From positions 1-64,000 of the forward strand of contig JANLSD010000168.1 in NCBI GenBank assembly GCA_031362245.1: a stretch of 64,000 bases of DNA, given 5' to 3'. Under the pieces are notes generated by a model. That model saw only the letters and a program-made list of their open reading frames with translations, made no database searches and was not told the origin of the DNA. Positions 60,608 through 64,000 of this stretch are shown in pieces. Made by a program: the position numbers and the translations under genes. How positions within the stretch are numbered: position 1 is the first letter of the stretch; each line of letters opens with the position of its first letter. Source of the stretch: JAAURS01 sp031362245. Its GTDB lineage: Bacteria > Cyanobacteriota > Cyanobacteriia > Thermosynechococcales > Thermosynechococcaceae.

Positions 60608-62419
60608 CTAGTCGTCCTTCAAACGCAGAACCGCCATAAACGCCTCTTGGGGCACATCCACCCGTCCCACAGACTTCATCCGCTTTTTCCCAGCCTTTTG
60701 CTTTTCGAGCAGCTTTTTCTTACGAGAAATATCGCCACCGTAGCACTTGGCTAACACATCCTTTCGCAACGCCGGAATGCTCTCACTCGCAATCACCTTA
60801 GACCCGATGGTGGCCTGAATCGGAATCTTAAACTGGTGACGCGGAATCAGCTCTTTGAGTTTGCTCACCAAGGCCCGACCCATAAAATAAGCCTTGTCTC
60901 GATGCACGATCGCCGCCAGAGAATCCACCGGGTCGCCATTGATCAAAATATCCATCTTCACCAGCGTGTTTTCGCGGTAGCCAATGATGTGGTACTCCAT
61001 ACTGGCGTAGCCGCGCGATCGCGACTTCATCTGGTCAAAGAAATCCGTCACCACTTCGGCAAGGGGCAACTCATAGGTAACGGTCGTGCGCCCTTGGGTA
61101 AGATACTTCATATCCTTAAACTCTCCCCGCCGACTTTGGGAAAGCTCCATCAAAGAACCCACATACTCTTCAGGCGTAATCATGTCTACCTTGACATAAG
61201 GCTCCTCCATTTTGTCTCGGGCCTGAGGATCCGGCAATTTGCTGGGGTTGTCAATCAGCTCCACTTCCCCCTTTAGGGTCGTAACCCGATACACCACAGA
61301 AGGCGCGGTGATGATCAGATCCAAGTTGTACTCTCGTTCCAGTCGCTCCTGCACAATTTCCATATGCAGCAGGCCCAAAAAGCCGCAGCGGAATCCAAAG
61401 CCCATTGCGCTGGAAGTTTCGGGTTCGTAGCGTAGGGCCGCATCATTAAGGCTGAGGCGCTCTAACGCCTCTCTCAATTCAGGAAACTGCGCCGCATCAA
61501 TGGGGAACATCCCGCAAAATACCATGGGCTTCGCTTCAACATACCCAGGCCAAGCTTCTGCTGCGGGTCTGGCTGCGAGGGTAATGGTGTCTCCAACTCG
61601 GGCATCGGCAACGGCTTTAATAGCGGCAGCAAAGTAGCCCACTTCGCCTGCATGGAGTTCATCCACAGGCGTTTGGGTGGGGGACAGCACGCCGAGTTCA
61701 TCAATCTCATACTCTTTGCCAGAGACCATTAAAAGAATGCGATCGCCCCGTTTCACGCTCCCATCCATCACCCTGAAATAGACCACCACCCCCCGATACA
61801 CGTCGTAATAACTATCAAAAATCAGGGCGCGCAGAGGCTTGTCTACGGTATCCGCAGGGGGCGGGACTTTTTTGACAATCGCCTCTAAAATTTCTGGGAT
61901 GCCAATCCCCTCTTTCGCTGAAGCCAAAATCGCATCACTACAATCTAAGCCAATAATCTCCTCCACTTCCCCAGCCACACGGTCAGGCTCTGACCCTGGT
62001 AGGTCAATCTTGTTGAGGACGGGGATAATTTCAAGATTGTTTTCTAGGGCAAGATACACATTGGCAAGGGTCTGGGCCTCAACCCCTTGGGATGCATCCA
62101 CCACCAATAATGCGCCCTCACAGGCCGCCAGAGAACGCGACACTTCGTAGGTAAAGTCAACGTGCCCAGGCGTGTCAATCAGGTTGAGAACGTAGGTTTC
62201 ACCGTCGGCAGCAGTGTAGTTCATCCGCGCCGCTTGGAGCTTAATGGTAATACCGCGCTCGCGTTCAAGCTCCATGTTGTCCAGGAACTGTTCTTTCATA
62301 TCCCGCGAACTCACGGTACCCGTCGCCTGAAGCAAACGATCCGCCAGGGTAGACTTACCGTGGTCGATGTGAGCAATGATTGAAAAATTGCGAATGCGAG
62401 AAACGGGAACCTCAGTCAT
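60608..62419 (-). CDS. lepA: Elongation factor 4 (LepA)
   Basis: 603-residue translational GTPase that can back-translocate ribosomes. G1 (AHIDHGKSTLADRLL), G2 (RERGITIKLQA), G3 (DTPGHVDF) and G4 (NKIDLPG) are present, followed by domains II, III and V, and the LepA-specific C-terminal domain (IGSKVIASESIPALRKDVLAKCYGGDISRKKKLLEKQKAGKKRMK). Full length and intact. Confidence 0.96.
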   Translation of the reverse strand: MTEVPVSRIRNFSIIAHIDHGKSTLADRLLQATGTVSSRDMKEQFLDNMELERERGITIKLQAARMNYTAADGETYVLNLIDTPGHVDFTYEVSRSLAACEGALLVVDASQGVEAQTLANVYLALENNLEIIPVLNKIDLPGSEPDRVAGEVEEIIGLDCSDAILASAKEGIGIPEILEAIVKKVPPPADTVDKPLRALIFDSYYDVYRGVVVYFRVMDGSVKRGDRILLMVSGKEYEIDELGVLSPTQTPVDELHAGEVGYFAAAIKAVADARVGDTITLAARPAAEAWPGYVEAKPMVFCGMFPIDAAQFPELREALERLSLNDAALRYEPETSSAMGFGFRCGFLGLLHMEIVQERLEREYNLDLIITAPSVVYRVTTLKGEVELIDNPSKLPDPQARDKMEEPYVKVDMITPEEYVGSLMELSQSRRGEFKDMKYLTQGRTTVTYELPLAEVVTDFFDQMKSRSRGYASMEYHIIGYRENTLVKMDILINGDPVDSLAAIVHRDKAYFMGRALVSKLKELIPRHQFKIPIQATIGSKVIASESIPALRKDVLAKCYGGDISRKKKLLEKQKAGKKRMKSVGRVDVPQEAFMAVLRLKDD

Positions 62420-62545
62420 AAGCCTGTAATATCAACCACCACAAAGAATCGGCTTAATCTTGCCGTGCCTTCCATTCTGACAAACTTTAGGTCACAGTGA
62501 CGATTTTCTTGCGGACAATCGTGTCTGGCGCAACATCAACGGGGA

Positions 62546-64000
62546 TTACGAATCACCTTGAGAGGCACTAGTCCAACGATTCAGCGCAGCAGAAAAACCA
62601 TCAAAGTTAGGCAAAACAGGCGTCGAAACACTACCCTGCTTGGCACGCAAGATATCCAATGCTTGGCGAAGGGTTTCATGCTGGCCTCTCAATCGCCGCC
62701 GTTGCCCACCCAAGGTTTGATCCAGTAGACGTTTGCGTTCTTCCTCATCAGCAAGCTGAACTTCAAGGCTCAGCTTGTCATACTCACTGGCCGCATGACG
62801 GTGATAGTCTCGGGCATTATGGAGGCGTGACTGAAGCTCACTCACCGTCTGGGACTGTAAATCCAGCTCCGCTTCTTGTTCACGAATCAATCGGGTTGCA
62901 TTGAGCCAGTCTTGGCTAAGAGTTTCAATCAAATTCTGAAGATCAACCGCTGACAATTGTGCCAAGTCGGATTGATCGCCTTCATACCGAATCTCAGGGC
63001 GCAGTTCAGCCGAAGACTCCAAGGGGGCATTGGGAGGAGGACTCAGGGGGGAGTCAAGATCTCCAAGGTCAAAGGTTTGGGTAAGTCGTTGAGACTTTTT
63101 GGCGGAAGCTGTGGGGAGTGGAGGGGAGGGAGATGTATCAACAGCAGGGATTGAAACTTCCGGCAGGCTATAGCTGAAGGTTGCCTGATCTAACGGCACA
63201 CCATTAACGACAAGACCTAAAACGCGATCGCCCCACTGCTCCAAAATAGGCAGCGCCGCAGAGATACTGCCATAATCCAAATGATTGGGTCGCGCCACAA
63301 GAAGAATGGAGTCTGCCATACAGCCAAGCAGGGCGGTATCTGCGGCAACGGTCAAGGCTGGGGTGTCTAAAATAACCAGATCGTAGAGATTAGAGAAATG
63401 CTCAACCAACGCTTCCATACGGGCATTGTCGAGGTAGAACGGCCCGTCGGAAACTGCATTGCCAAAGGGTAAAACGTCCAGGTTTGGAGCCACATTATGA
63501 ACCACTGTCCAAAGGGAAACATTCTCAAGCAGAAGATTGCTTAAGCCTTCCATTTGGGAAATAAACCAAATCTCATCCTGGACAGGGGCATGAAGGTTCG
63601 CATCAATAATAAGAACGCGGCGCTGGGTTTGGGCGATCGCCGCCCCCAAATTTGCACATACGCTGGACGTCCCTTCCTCCGTGGTCGCACTCGTCACCAG
63701 CATCACCCGTTGACGCCGCTGCTGACTTAGAACCTTGAGGTGCCCCTGCAACAGTCGATAGGCTTCACAGGCCGGAGACCCTGGCTTATCCCGAACGGCA
63801 ACTTCTGGGATATGGTAGGCCGTTCGACCGTCGTAGAGCAAAAGATTGCGACTGCGACCTGAAGTCGGAATAATTCCGAGGGTATTCAAGTCAAAGGCAT
63901 GTTCGGCATCCTCAGCAGTGCGGATGACCTGCCCCATTGTCTCTAATAAAAAGGCTGTTGCCAGACCAGCCATGATGCCTAAGAACACTCCAGTCCCCAT
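62546..64000 (-). CDS. Wzc/tyrosine-autokinase-like protein with altered P-loop, partial
   Basis: 484 residues visible; the upstream part continues beyond the window edge, since it opens in the second Wzz transmembrane helix (GVFLGIMAGLATAFLLE). A CpsD/BY-kinase-like domain follows: SATTEEGTSSVCANLG where the Walker A GxGKS/T is expected, VLIIDANLHAP (Walker A') and DLVILDTPALTVAADTAL (Walker B). The P-loop Lys is replaced by Thr 111 (ACG codon; an AAG codon would need one base). No C-terminal tyrosine cluster is visible; instead a coiled region (residues about 350-460) ends it. This suggests an inactive or regulatory polysaccharide-export protein. The start cannot be known. Confidence 0.7.
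   Translation of the reverse strand: MGTGVFLGIMAGLATAFLLETMGQVIRTAEDAEHAFDLNTLGIIPTSGRSRNLLLYDGRTAYHIPEVAVRDKPGSPACEAYRLLQGHLKVLSQQRRQRVMLVTSATTEEGTSSVCANLGAAIAQTQRRVLIIDANLHAPVQDEIWFISQMEGLSNLLLENVSLWTVVHNVAPNLDVLPFGNAVSDGPFYLDNARMEALVEHFSNLYDLVILDTPALTVAADTALLGCMADSILLVARPNHLDYGSISAALPILEQWGDRVLGLVVNGVPLDQATFSYSLPEVSIPAVDTSPSPPLPTASAKKSQRLTQTFDLGDLDSPLSPPPNAPLESSAELRPEIRYEGDQSDLAQLSAVDLQNLIETLSQDWLNATRLIREQEAELDLQSQTVSELQSRLHNARDYHRHAASEYDKLSLEVQLADEEERKRLLDQTLGGQRRRLRGQHETLRQALDILRAKQGSVSTPVLPNFDGFSAALNRWTSASQGDS

Noticed and set aside
1..64000. CRISPR arrays, tRNA and rRNA genes, complete insertion sequences
   Set aside because: Reading the intergenic regions showed no regularly spaced repeats, tRNA-like T-loop/acceptor pattern or transposase gene. 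A dedicated search could still find a divergent case.

Overview
The window is chromosomal DNA from a cyanobacterium. The marker genes are zeta-carotene desaturase, a BciB-type divinyl reductase, cyanophycin synthetase and cyanophycinase, a cyanobacterial-type AgrE/ArgZ, ClpC, and small cyanobacterial families (DUF3143, DUF3611, DUF1823, DUF4327). The HIP1 octamer GCGATCGC recurs throughout, and several cyanobacterial-style palindromic intergenic repeats are present. Genus cannot be fixed from the sequence alone. I saw no rRNA, tRNA, CRISPR array, complete insertion sequence or prophage.

Layout. 0-7 kb: zds with an SRPBCC gene, a zinc-ribbon/GspE-N-like protein, the monothiol glutaredoxin and BolA pair, a secreted helical-repeat protein, nadD and a methyltransferase. 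7-19 kb: a MazEF-like toxin-antitoxin pair, a Bax-inhibitor-1-like membrane protein, bciB with two small downstream genes and a response regulator, nadE, a PBP4-type peptidase, a small zinc-ribbon protein and clpC. 19-23 kb: rimI, then lysA, cdaA (c-di-AMP synthesis) and uppS. 23-34.4 kb: the pilB-pilT-pilC motor genes, divergent from a grpE-dnaK-dnaJ-tusA-like-rsgA run. 34.5-45.5 kb: glycogen phosphorylase, a SemiSWEET-like transporter, a UvrD-like helicase, an MscS-related channel and a transglutaminase-like protein. 60.6-64 kb: lepA and the C-terminal part of a Wzc-like protein cut by the window edge.

The most distinctive region is 45.9-59.6 kb, a nitrogen-reserve island. It joins cyanophycin synthesis (cphA), depolymerisation (cphB) and arginine catabolism to glutamate (agrE, arginine to ornithine to proline; putA, proline to glutamate). 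It also carries a second cphA paralogue (56719-59571). That paralogue keeps its ATP-grasp half, has lost the key residues of the MurE-like ligase half, and has its C-terminal ligase lobe replaced by about 210 residues of unrecognised sequence ending in a hydrophobic segment. Perfect GTA-N8-TAC (NtcA-type) palindromes lie upstream of agrE and cphA but not upstream of the paralogue. The two cphA genes still share parts of a 5' leader, which points to tandem duplication. I infer that the paralogue is a CphA2-type enzyme that repolymerises the dipeptide released by CphB, or a granule-associated partner of CphA; the sequence alone does not decide between these.
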